From Heterostelium album PN500 (lineage: Eukaryota > Evosea > Eumycetozoa > Acytosteliales > Acytosteliaceae): 64,000 nucleotides of DNA. The position numbers and the translations under genes were made by a program. The notes under the pieces were generated by a model, which saw only the letters and a program-made list of their open reading frames with translations, made no database searches and was not told where the DNA came from. How positions within the stretch are numbered: position 1 is the stretch's first letter; the number at the start of each line of letters is the position of its first letter. The stretch covers positions 837,410 through 901,409 of the forward strand of contig NW_008805086.1 of NCBI RefSeq assembly GCF_000004825.1. Direction: 5' to 3'. Positions 37,500 through 49,216 of the stretch are shown piece by piece.

Positions 37500-38174
37500 A
37501 AATAATAAAAAGCTATATATTTATATATATAGTAAGAGGAAGGAGAGGAGGTGTGTGATGGAAAAAGGAATGGATGATGAAGGTAGGTGAGTGAGAAGAA
37601 AATACCATACAAAAAAAAAAAAAAACAAATTGAGATAGATAGAATATTATTATTATTTTTAATTTTTTTTATTAAAAGAAAAAAAAACAAATAGATAGAG
37701 AGGTAGGAGAGAGAGTAAAGATGCAAACAACAAAACAAAAAAGGGAGAAAAAAAAACAATTTAAATAAAAAACCTAGTTTAAATTATATATGATTTATAA
37801 CAAATTTAATTGTTTTTGTTTGGTTTTTTTCCTTTATGTTTCATCCATCTATCACATTTATCATCATCATTAGTCTAACACTAAAACTAAACTAGTGTGC
37901 ACACAACACACAACCAGCACACACAAACAAACTCACACCAACACACATCAAAAAAAAAACATAAACAATCAAAATAGAAAAAAAAAAAACAAAGAAATCA
38001 CACAATTGGAGTGATATGATCATATGTTATAAAAATACAGGATGAATAAATAAATTAAAATTTGATTTCAAGAATAAATTATTATTATTAATAATAATAA
38101 CAACAATAGTAATACCAATCACAAATCGATTAAACACACACTCACTCTCAGATATAATTAACTATACCACTAGC

Positions 38175-38216
38175 GTTCATACATTCATTCATTCATTCAT
38201 TTAGTCAGTCAGTCAG
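38175..38216. repeat. Tetranucleotide repeats (ATTC)n and (AGTC)n
   Basis: Tandem ATTC units run directly into tandem AGTC units. Simple sequence repeat in the large intergenic region. Confidence 0.85.
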
Positions 38217-39399
38217 TAATTCAGTACTCACACACACATATAAAAACAACATCAATAACACACAACAATAACAACACCACTCACTATAAAACACATTAAA
38301 AACATTAAACACAATAATACTTCATATTAGGTAGTGATTAAATTTAAAATTCAAACACTATATAGTTAAGGGGATCATGATTGATTTGATATTGGCATTG
38401 TTGATTGTTTGTTTTGTTTTTGCTTTGTTTCAAACTCAATAATTTAAAGTGCTATACTAGGATACGGTACTATACAAATCAATATCACAAAAATATATTA
38501 CAATTATACATCTTATTTCCATATTTAAACATTACTACTACTATTTATACTTTTCTTTTACAAAAAAATAAAACACAAATTGTTGAACTCGAATGAACAC
38601 TTTTACTCTATCTACTATATATGTAACTTTCACTCTTACTAATTACTTAATGAGGGTTTGAAGATATGTTAAAATAATATATTATATACTCACTCATGAC
38701 TTTTCAATTGAATAGACTTTGAACTCATTTGTTATATATTGTAATAAAACAAATGAGTAATATTATGTAACAATAAAATTGTATAATAACATTTAATAAA
38801 AATAAAATAAAATAAAATGAATTCACAAGAAACTTAAAATAGATCTTCTAGAAGTAAACTTGTTAGATAGTTTTATTTTATTTTTAACTAATTTTATTAA
38901 GAATTAATAAAGTAAATTAATGAAATAAACTGTCTGATGTTATTATTTTGTTGTTGTCTGATGGTGATCAATGTCTTGTGATCTCCTCAAAACACTTACT
39001 AATTTGGATGTTTGACAATCCATTAGAGGGGAAAAAGAAGATAGAGAGTGTTGGGTGTTTAAAGTGATTCAGTGGATTGCGATGACTTTTCAAACGTTCA
39101 GCGCGAAAAACCTCTGGCCAACCCATATAAAACCTTTAAAGTGAAAAATATCAAAAACCTGAGAAAAGAAAAATGGTTAACATTTAAGAATGGCATTCAA
39201 ACAAGATCTTGTGTGTGGTATCAACAAAAAATGAGATTCATTCGATACGATCACAACACTGGCAAAGGCAAAAACAAAGATATGTTTGCGAGAAAAAGAG
39301 CAAATCGAAAAAATTAAGAACGACTTTTAGCAAAGGAAACACTCACACAATCAAATCATAAACCAGGGATCATGTGTGATCAAAATGTTAACAATTGTT

Positions 39400-39450
39400 G
39401 GTGTGTGAGTGTGAGTATAAGTGTGTGATGTGAATAGTGTGGGGGTGTGA
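39400..39450 (+). promoter_or_regulatory. GT-rich cluster resembling G-box elements
   Basis: Several alternating G(T/G) octamers occur in 50 bp (GGTGTGTGAG, GTGTGTGATG, GTGTGGGGGTGTG). Dictyostelium G-box-binding factor binds alternating G-T/G sequences of this kind in developmental promoters. It lies about 1.1 kb upstream of the START/F-box/WD40 gene. Function is inferred only. Confidence 0.35.
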
Positions 39451-40571
39451 ATGTTTCACTCCATGGAGGTGACTCTGCAAAAAAAAAAGACAAAAAAAAA
39501 GTATTGTTTTCGCAAAATCGTAGTCAAACTATTTTTTTGATCCATAATTTCTTACCTATTTTCTCAGTGAGAAAAATAGCAAAAAACAAAAACAAAAAAA
39601 AAAAACAAAAACCAACCACTGTCAAAAAACAGATAGGTTGTTTTTAGGGACACAATTAACTAGTTCGATGAATTTTGAAAAACACAACATTTCGCAAAAT
39701 CTTTGAAATTTTGCATTAATTTTTTTTAAAACTTCAATTTATTTTAGTTGAGAAGTTACACCCTGCTAAAACCTCTCCAATCCATATGGTTTTCAAAATT
39801 TTTACCAAAACAAATAACTTTGTGAATTTTGTTTTTTGTTTTTTTTTTTTTAAAAAAACACCTTTAATTTATATATATAATATTAGATTAGAGAGTTGCA
39901 TTTTCATTTCAATTTGAATGTTATAAATAACTTAACTAAAAAAACTAACTTAAACTTAACTAATCTTTTACAAATAACGATAATAACGATAATAACAAAA
40001 TTAATAACTAATCTAATAATAATAATATAGTAAATATCTATCATAAATATATTTATAATATTTTATATTCCTTTTTTCTTTTTTTTTTTTTTATAACAAT
40101 AGGTAGTAGTATAGTATTATTTATATCATACTTTAATTTATCATTATATATTTATAATATTATAATAATTGTGTAATAAAAATTTAATTAAATATCTAAT
40201 CAAAATATTTGTATAGTTGTACATTTAAGAACATTGGATATTTAGTTAAGTTTTTATGAATAATAAAATAACAATAATAGTATAGTATTATTATGTGTAA
40301 AATATAAAATAATATATAGATTAGTTTAGTTTAGTTTAATAACATATGTTTGTTATGTATATTTTATTTAAGAATATAACTAATCATAAACAAATAAATA
40401 ATAATTGAAAAATTAAATTAAATCTCAGATTTTTTGAAAAAACAAAAAAAAAAAAACCTAAGATATTTTGAAAAATAGTAACTAAATAATAATAGAAACA
40501 GAGTTTTAATAATATAGTAATAATAGTAGGTTTCAATAATAATAATAATAGTTTAGAAAAGATCTCCTCCT

Positions 40572-43500
40572 ATGTCGTCAAAGATGACGGAGGATCCGCA
40601 ACAACTGCTGACAAGACCGTTGCCGGTGCTTGAGAGGATCGAGCCGAACGTGTCGATCAGTGGCGTCCGATGGAACGACGAACAGTTGGAGGAGCTCAGA
40701 TATATATACACACACTTGGCACAGGCGTTGCTGTTGGATTTCGAGAGGGAGGTGGTTCGACCGGACTGGGTGTTCTACTCGGAGAAGAAGGACATCGCCA
40801 TGTCGGTGCGACCACCGGCAACACCCGCAGCACACAACTCGCTCTCCACCACCGTATTCCCGTGTTCACCAGCACTCGGAAACCAGTACGTTGCCGACTG
40901 GGAATGTCGATTCCAATGGGACAAATTTCTTGGTGAAGTCAACATTATCCACCACTATGTTACCAATGACAAAAACAAAGCATCTCGATACGCCATACCC
41001 TATTCACCCGACTACGATTGTGTATTACTCAGAATGACAACCAACAAGAGAATATGGTTAAAACCAAGAGATTCCATTCTTTTACAGTATGTTTTAAATT
41101 GAAATGAAACTTGATACTTGATACTCTTACTTTTACTTAAATAACAAACAAACTAACTAACAACTAACTAACTAACTATATAAAGAGTATCAGGTCCACA
41201 TCCAACAAGACCAAGATCAATGATAACAGTTTGTTCGACAGTTTTATTTGGAGGATGTCCTCCAATTCCAGATATTATACGTTCGTCTTGCTCGATGTTG
41301 GCGTGGTTGTTCGAACCGATAAACGATGGACAGGAGTCAAAGTTTACACATATATGTAATTTTGAGTTTGGTCGAGATACTACTTCGATTACAGAGATGT
41401 TGATTGTCCCTTTCTTTCCAAAGATGCCAGTGGTTAATTGTTTCAATAAGATTATATTTATACGATCGAAACTGAAAGAGATTGCAAAGAAGCAATCACA
41501 ACTGACAGAGTTGGATCATTTAAAGTCGCTACTTCCATCGTCGGCGTCGAACTCCAGTCTGTCGTCGCACTCCTCTTCATCGTCGGCAATGTCGACTGGC
41601 TCAACTGGCCAGTTCATTACAAAGTCTGTTGGAGCGGGTCGACCCAAGAAACGATATATTTTAACAACAAACTTTTCGATGCATCCAAACGATTGGGCAC
41701 AATTCATATTGAATCACAACAAAGCGAGCAAGTGGAAGACGGCGACCAACAATTCGTTGCCATCGAGCGTGTTTGTGCTTTACGACCAGATGAAAGCGAC
41801 AAACAAGACACGTGGAAAAGGTTCGAAAAAGTTGGTCATCAAAGCGGTTTTCGATCTTCCTCATCCACCCGAACACATCAATCTGATGATGATGGATCGC
41901 GATCTTCGATGGGATCCATTCATTCACACCATAAAATACGCCGACAAGGGCGTCATCGCTAATGGCGGTGGCAGCTCAATGTCAAAGAAACTCAAACTCA
42001 ACATACCATCTTTCAAAATGCAGTGTCTGCAATATCATGGTTACATCGACAACAAATGCTACTTTCTCGAGGAGCGAGACAATGGCGATGTCATACTCTT
42101 CACAATGTCAAAGCCCGGTCTCATCCCGAATGCTCTGAACACCTCGATCGAATGGTACTTTTTCATATTCGCAGAGAATTGGATCGACAAGGTCGAACCA
42201 CCCACCGACTACTACGTCAAAGAAATGCAAAAATCGTTGACCTCATTCTTTGGATCATCGAAAATATTGGGAACCAGCAGCAAACCAAGCGGTAGCTCTA
42301 GCGATCAAGAAAAGAGTGATACCGTCAAGATTGTGGATATATTCGTCAAGATCATCAGCGATACACTTCCGGTATTCACCTCGAACGAATTCAGCTTTGT
42401 CGATATCGTAAAGATCACGGACAGCGATCAACAACGTGGAAACAAGCGAGAACTACAGTTGATCGAAGACTACAATCCCGATGTCAGCAGCACCGACGCC
42501 AATGGCAGTGACGAATACGCCGCTTCGTCGGTCGAAACCACTCTCTCGACAAAGAAGAGCAAGCGCTCCAAAGAGTTCCACCTCAACACACCGACCGACT
42601 ACTTCTTTGATCTTCCCTCTGAGAATACAATGTATCTTCTCCCGCCGTTTGTTCCGAGCAAACTACTCGCATTCAACACCAGTGCCAGCGCACCGATAGT
42701 GCGCGTCACCGAGCCAAAGACTGACATTCTCTGTATGCCATCTGAGATCCTGAATCATATACTTTCGTTTCTCAGCGATGTCGATCTTTGTCGATGTGCA
42801 AGAACCTGTCGCCATATGAAGAGACTGTCGGAGCGTGACAGCCTCTGGTACTGCCAATACGTAAGATGGTTCGGTAAGTGTTGCTTCAAACAGAGTTCAC
42901 TCGACTCGGTGCTACCGCCCAACATTGCAATGTGGGACAACTACAGAAAGACTACATTCCCGCAATCGGCACTGGATCCGCCCTTCAAGAATCCCGCTCA
43001 AACCTACTTTCTCTCCAAGGAAACCATGTACGAGTCGATCACTGGCAACTGGAAGAAGAAGTTCTTTCTCAAGATAAGAATGGAAGCGCTGTGGGCGCTG
43101 TGCAGGGGCGATCAGCCACAAAACACCGGTGGTGACTTTGGGTCGGGTAGCGAAGAGGGCTTCACAATGATGTCGATCTGTTCCTACAAGATTTCACCAC
43201 AACTGTTTGCAGTGATACCAAACAACAAAGATGAATATATATCCGCCATTCTACTTCACCATTCATATGCATTCTTTTCAACCAACACAGGCGATTTCTA
43301 CAAAGTTAATCTTTGGTCACCGATGGAATCGTACGATCAGGTATTTACTAAACTAAATATTGGTCAAAATCAAATCAATCAGAATCATAATGAAGAGATA
43401 GAACAACATCACCAACAACAACAACAAACAAATGAAACAATGATAACAGCAACAACTAATAATAATATGAATAACATACCAAATCAAACAAATGTAAATA

Positions 43501-44246
43501 CAATTTCACTATGGCTCAATCAACAAAATGTACTTCACTCCATTCAATCAAACAAAGTGCTACTGCGATACAATCTGGAAACAAAACAACAGAAAAACAC
43601 TATCTTTCTTGAAAACAAGAGGATACCTTCGAAATGGGACATTGCAGGTGCCACTCAAAGTTACTTTGGCGATCGTATTGCCGTTCACTACGACAACCAC
43701 GCCGAGGACACAGTCAACGACGACTACGATACACTGCTCGACATCTTTGATGCCGACAGCGGTCAACTACTGACTACACTCGACAAACAGGAGCAGATCA
43801 CATGCTCAAGCTTCAATCGCACACGCATTGCAATCGGAGGACAGCGTGGACCCATCGACCTGTTCGATTGCAACACGGGTCGCGCACTCACTTCGTTCCT
43901 CGGTCACAACAAGAGTGTACTGTCTTGTCGGTTGCTCGACGACGAGGACTGCGTTGTGAGCAGCAGCGACGACAATACTGTAAAGTTTTTCGACGCACGC
44001 ACAGGTCCCTACTACTTGAAACGCTTACAATCTCAGTGGCCAGTCAAGACCTTTGACTTAACACCCAACAGACTTATTTGTGCCACCTCCACCAAGATCT
44101 CCTACTGGGATCCACGAAATTTACAATCACCAATCGGTGAACTCTGGAGTCCGCTTACAACCGACGTCGTCAATATTCAACTCTCACAATTCAACGTAAT
44201 GGTTCTATATTCCAATGGTATATCACATGTATGGGACTTTAGGTAA
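40572..44246 (+). CDS. Tandem START-like, F-box and WD40 protein
   Basis: Exons 40572-41086 and 41186-44246 give 1191 residues (an internal ATG, MTEDPQQ, follows four codons in). Residues about 100-305 look like a START lipid-binding domain: ADWECRFQWDKFLGEVNIIH, then IWLKPRDSILLQVSGPHPTR with the splice inside it, then a PFFPKMPVVNCFNKI end. Residues about 330-540 look like a second one: HPNDWAQFILNHNKASKWK, KLVIKAVFDLPHPPEHINLM, DLRWDPFIHTIKYADKGVI. An F-box follows at about 689 (LCMPSEILNHILSFLSDVDL then CRCARTCRHMKRLSERDSLW). The C-terminus has WD40-like blades, best seen in VLSCRLLDDEDCVVSSSDDN followed by TVKFFDART. The F-box implies an SCF ubiquitin-ligase adaptor; WD40 would hold the substrate. 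D. discoideum FbxA (CheaterA) is also a large F-box/WD40 protein, but orthology is unproven. Confidence 0.8.
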
Positions 44247-47200
44247 TAAATATATAACTTATAAAAATACAAATAAAAAATTATTTTATTTTATTTTTTA
44301 TTTTCTTATCATATCTAAAAAATCAATACATTTACCAAAAATAGTAAATTTTATAAATTAATTAAATACAATGTTTTACAAAAAAAAAAATGGTCGTCCT
44401 CTAAACAAACACACAAAAGGTTTTTTTTTTTTTTGTCGATTTGTTGTTTCTCGCTCGTTAAATCACATTGTTTTTGGTTGTTACATCATCAAATGGATGT
44501 AATCTAGATACTTTTTCCCAACTCTCTTATTCTTATTGATTGTAGCCAAAAGAAACTGTTTAATATTTTTTTGTTTTTTTTTTTTTGGGTGCCCTAAGAT
44601 TAATCTTTGTTCAACAAAAGTGATCACTTTTTGCCCAGTGAGAGTATAAAATGATGTGAACAAAAATATCAAGATTTTTCGACTTTAGTTTTTTTATTCG
44701 AGCTCAGAAATTTTTTTAATGTTTTAACCATTTAATTTTTTATTATTAAATTTTTATTAATCTTAGGAATTTGGTGGTGCAAAACACAGATTTTTTTTAT
44801 AAAAAACATCATCAGAACAAATATTTTATTGTGAATAGTTTTTTTTTGAATAAATTTTTATTTTTTGTGGATGGGTGTGCTATGTTCATAGAGGGTGGTA
44901 CTTCCATTGTCATACACGACAAAACATGATATATAAAAATATTTTTAAAAACTATTTTTTTTTGTTTTGTTTTGTTTTATTTTTCCATGAGATAGTTTGG
45001 TTTACTCAAAATTTTTTGTTCTAGTTTTGATATTTTATTTTCATTTACAAATAAAGATATAATTAAAATATCTTTATTTATTCATCCACTTCATTCTTCT
45101 TTTTTTTTATTATTTTATTTTATTTTATTCCAATTTAGAGTAGTTAGAGTAAAATTCCAACAATCTTTCGAATTACAATTTGTAGAATCAAAATCAGTAT
45201 TGAATCAACAAACAATCAGTAATCATTTGCTAAAAAAACAAAACAAACAACAAACAAACAAATCGGTCAAACTAAACTAATAACATATTAGTTCAGTATT
45301 TAACAATATCACTTCACCACCAATCAACCAACCACCTATTTCATTTATTTATTTTAGTAGTAGTTCAGAGATTGGATATTAGTAGCATCCAGTCAAAAGA
45401 TCTACCAACATTAATACTTAAAAAGACCTGTCATTTGTCTCATTCTCCTTTAATATTTTCTTAGCAACATTAATGCACTCCATTGCATTTCATCCTCCAC
45501 CTTAAGTTTCAATCATAAAAAAAAACAACAACAACAATAATAATTGCCTCCTCTTCCCTTCTCTATAATAGGTAATAAATAAATCAGTCAATCATCAAAG
45601 TAATAGTAACAACAACAAAATTGAAATTGTAAATAATAGTTAGTTCATTTCAAAGACAAAGTTTAATTAATTAACTTTGAAAGTATGTATCATCAGAAAA
45701 TATCATCAATATAGGAATAAATTACATATCTCATTATTCATTCTTTTTGTTTGGCTTATTCTTTCATTTCATTTCATTTCCTTGTTTCTTCAATCCATTA
45801 TCTCCATTAATCATCATGTGCCTCATTTTCCTTTTTGTCTTGTTTTTTTACCACCCAACTATTCCAAACGAAATTATTTAAAATTTTTAAAAAAATCTTC
45901 CGACCTTTTATTTTTGGTTGTAAATTAAAAAATAAAATAAAATTTCCTGACACGCTCACACACCATTTGCGCTATTTTTTTTTATTCAGTTTTATTTCCA
46001 CTATTTCGATTTTTGTTTTTGTTTTATTGGTGGGAATAAAATTTATACCTTGGACCATTGGAATCTACTTTCAATGTCCTCCCCACTCATCACACTTTTG
46101 GATACTTTTGTTCTTAATTTAAAGGTTACACCCAATTTATTGCCAAAAAAAAAAAAAAACTTAAGGTTCTTTTTAAAAAAAGAACTCGAAAAACAAGTGT
46201 AGGCACACTTTTATTTAAAATTAATTAGATATTTACGATCTTTTTTTTTTATTCAAGAAAAATAAAACAATCATAGATTTGCTAAAATTATATAATTTTA
46301 TATTTTATATTTTATATTTTTTTATAATTAACAATAATGCACAAATAAAAAATTTGCACCCATCATCATAATCTTTAATAATATTAACAGTTGCAAGCAG
46401 GTTTGAGTCAATAATAATCAGTTTTGTAGTGGCTACACTGCAGTCAATCATTGCAAATTAAATAATAATAAAAAAACTCTCTTTTTTTAATATAATATTT
46501 TTTAAAAAAAGTAATAACTGTATAGAAGTTGTAAATATAATAAAAAATTTATTGGTTTCAATTCCAATACCACGAATCATATACATATATTTATATATAA
46601 AAGAGTATTAATATAATAATAATAATAGCATAAAAGTTGACAGTGAAAAGTAGGAAAATTAATACAGTATAGTTGATACCCATTTTTTTTTTTTAAACAC
46701 ACATGAAAATATAAATTTTTTTGGTAAGAAGCCAATCAGATTCTTTCTTTCTTTACACTTTTTATCTTGAAGATGTAGTCGTTGTTGTTATTGTATGTTG
46801 GAAGCTGATGTGGTAATTCATGCACTTTCTTTCTTTCTTTCTTTTCACTAAAGTGTTTTTATGTTTTTTTACTTGTCACAGTTGGCAACTGTAAAAAAAT
46901 ATATTCTCATCCCTTCACTCTATTATCCAACCAACCAACCAATCAATCAACCATATCTATCCTACCTATAGTTATTTATTTTATACAATTTTAAAATTAA
47001 ATTAATTTTGATAATGGTCAATTCTAAAATATTATCAAACAAAGCTTTTGCTTGTTCTGTTATTTAAATTTCATATTCTTATTATATCTATTTTTAAATA
47101 CTTAATTTGTTTGGATGGTGTAAACCATCTTTGTTTTGTGTGATGTGTTTGTTTTGATAAAAAAAAAAAAAAGAATAAAACTTTTTAATAGTTTATCAAA

Positions 47201-49216
47201 AGAGTGTTTGATTAATATGGATATTTATAAAAGAAGATTCAAACTTTAAGTTTTTATTCACTACTTAACAACAAAATTGTCAATAAACATACCCCTAAAA
47301 CATTATATATCAACAATCAAAAGTACACACCACACCTATAAAAAAACACACTTATTTTGTAGATCAAAACAACCAATCAGACTCTAAATTTAAATTAGTT
47401 GCAGTGTGGTTAAAATTGATGAATTAGTGTTTCTCTCCTTATAATTTCATTTACTAAATATAAAATTATATTAATTTCAATAAAAATAATATCAGCACTT
47501 TGATATTATTTATTGATGTTACCGTGGTGGTAGCCACTGGATATATATTATATTTAAAATTTTAAAATAAAATTTAATTAGTAGTAGTGTTATTTATCAA
47601 AAACCAACATTGTACCTATAAAAATGAAAGATTCTCTTCACCTCTGAAATTTATACTTTACATCATACCTATTTTATTTCCATTTTTGTTGTTGTTTTCT
47701 TCAGTTTTCATATGTACTTCTCTGAGAGGAGTTGAGAATATTCAACAACACAACAACAACAACAACAATAGTTAGATAAGAAAGTTAGAGTGTTTGTTTG
47801 TTTGTGCTTGAATGGAGTATTTTAATATATAAATATTTACTGGTATTGTTGTTGATGTTGGTGGGTTAGGTTTGTGGTAGGGTCTTCATTAAGATATTCA
47901 CATTAGCATCATCATCAAAATCATTTTTGCTTGTGATTTTTTGGTTCACACAACAACAACAACACAAACAAAATTTGAAATATTATAAATATTATATCTC
48001 TAATATAAATATATATATTTTATAACATATAACATTTATATTTTTATCTGTATCTACATTTATTGTTACCAATTCCAAATTTATTAGTTATCATATAATA
48101 TTTCCTCTCCACCTCTCACCTATCGACCGGACTGTGCTCTCTCAACTCACCACTAACACCCCATCACCACACCACGCCACACATCACACTGCCACTACCA
48201 GTTTATCACTCACCCACTAACACCAACTATTTTTCATTACCAAATCACCTTTAACAACATTTAAATTAGAATAACATATATATCTATCTATCAAATAAAA
48301 ATAACCATATTTATAATACAAATTGATTGATCTAAGTGTTTGTTTTTGTTTGTTTTAATTTAACATTTTCATCTACTTGCCACACCTAGAGTTACTTTAC
48401 TAGGCATATCAAAAACAAAAAAAAAAAAAAAAAAAAAAAATCCTTTATTTCTTCAAACAATATTATTCCTCTACACCTTTGAACAAGCTAGCTTAAAATA
48501 TATTTTTATTTCTTAAATTAATTAATTATAAAATTAATTTCCAACAACATTAAAAAAAAGCCTCATATCATCATTATCATTTTAAAAACATTGTACAATT
48601 TTCTTAAAATAAGAAGATTTCAATTCCAATCAATCAGTAATAGCAATATTATATTAATTAATTAATTAACAGTATTTGGAATCGGAATTGTTATTGTTAT
48701 TGTTATTATCACATCCTTCTTCCTTTATTTACTTATATCAAATCGCCACCAATATATATTTTTAATATTCTGCCAAACAAAAATAACAACATAAATAATA
48801 ATCAACAGTAACAAAAACATCTTTTGAGGGAAGAGAAAGTGTATGTTCTATCTTTCAAATTTAGATAGTACATATTCATTCACTCGTCGCGCTCGTTCTC
48901 ATTTTTTAAAATTTATCAACATGTTGATATTTAAATCTGGATGTATTTCTAACCCCTTTGATTCATCCAAAAATTAGATCTATTTTTTTTATCACCAACC
49001 AACAACCAACCAAACAACAACAAACAAAACCAACCCACTCTTTTTGTTCGCAAATTTCCATATCCCCATTTTTCCCACCCACTCCTCTGTCAATTCATCC
49101 ATCCAATATCCGGTCTGTCTGATCTGTCCGTCCGTCCAAACTCCAATAGAATTAATATTTGTCACAATACCAACAACAACACAACACTCAGCTGAACAAA
49201 CACAACACAACAAAAC
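44247..49216. other. Large intergenic region (5 kb)
   Basis: No convincing gene in either strand. The sequence has long A and T runs, including about 24 consecutive A near 48417-48440. From about 48060 to 49215 the forward strand is rich in C and A and poor in G, which may be promoter or a long 5' untranslated region of the zinc-finger gene. Short open frames here, such as 45677-46122, are hydrophobic by composition only. Confidence 0.6.
48417..48440. repeat. Poly(A) tract
   Basis: About 24 consecutive A preceded by short AAC interruptions, within the region upstream of the zinc-finger gene. Confidence 0.9.

Larger units (their letters stand above)
36909..40571. other. Large intergenic region (3.7 kb)
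   Basis: Divergent region between the ELMO gene (reverse) and the START/F-box gene (forward). It holds a TTGA/TCAA repeat array (37374-37499), a C/A-rich G-poor stretch (about 37880-38330), ATTC and AGTC tetranucleotide repeats (38175-38215), GT-rich boxes (39400-39450) and many A/T runs. The basic 81-codon frame at 39072-39317 has no family resemblance. The size suggests a complex promoter. Confidence 0.6.

Noticed and set aside
39072-39317. Basic 81-codon frame in the 3.7 kb gap
   Set aside because: Lys/Arg/Asn-rich and possibly real, but no domain, splice context or neighbouring exon supports it.
45677-46122. Two overlapping hydrophobic forward frames
   Set aside because: Phe/Ile/Leu content results from T-rich DNA; there is no gene-like codon use.
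47587-47775. 62-codon forward frame ending in an Asn run
   Set aside because: Short, T-rich, with the Asn run from a CAA/AAC repeat and no conserved feature.
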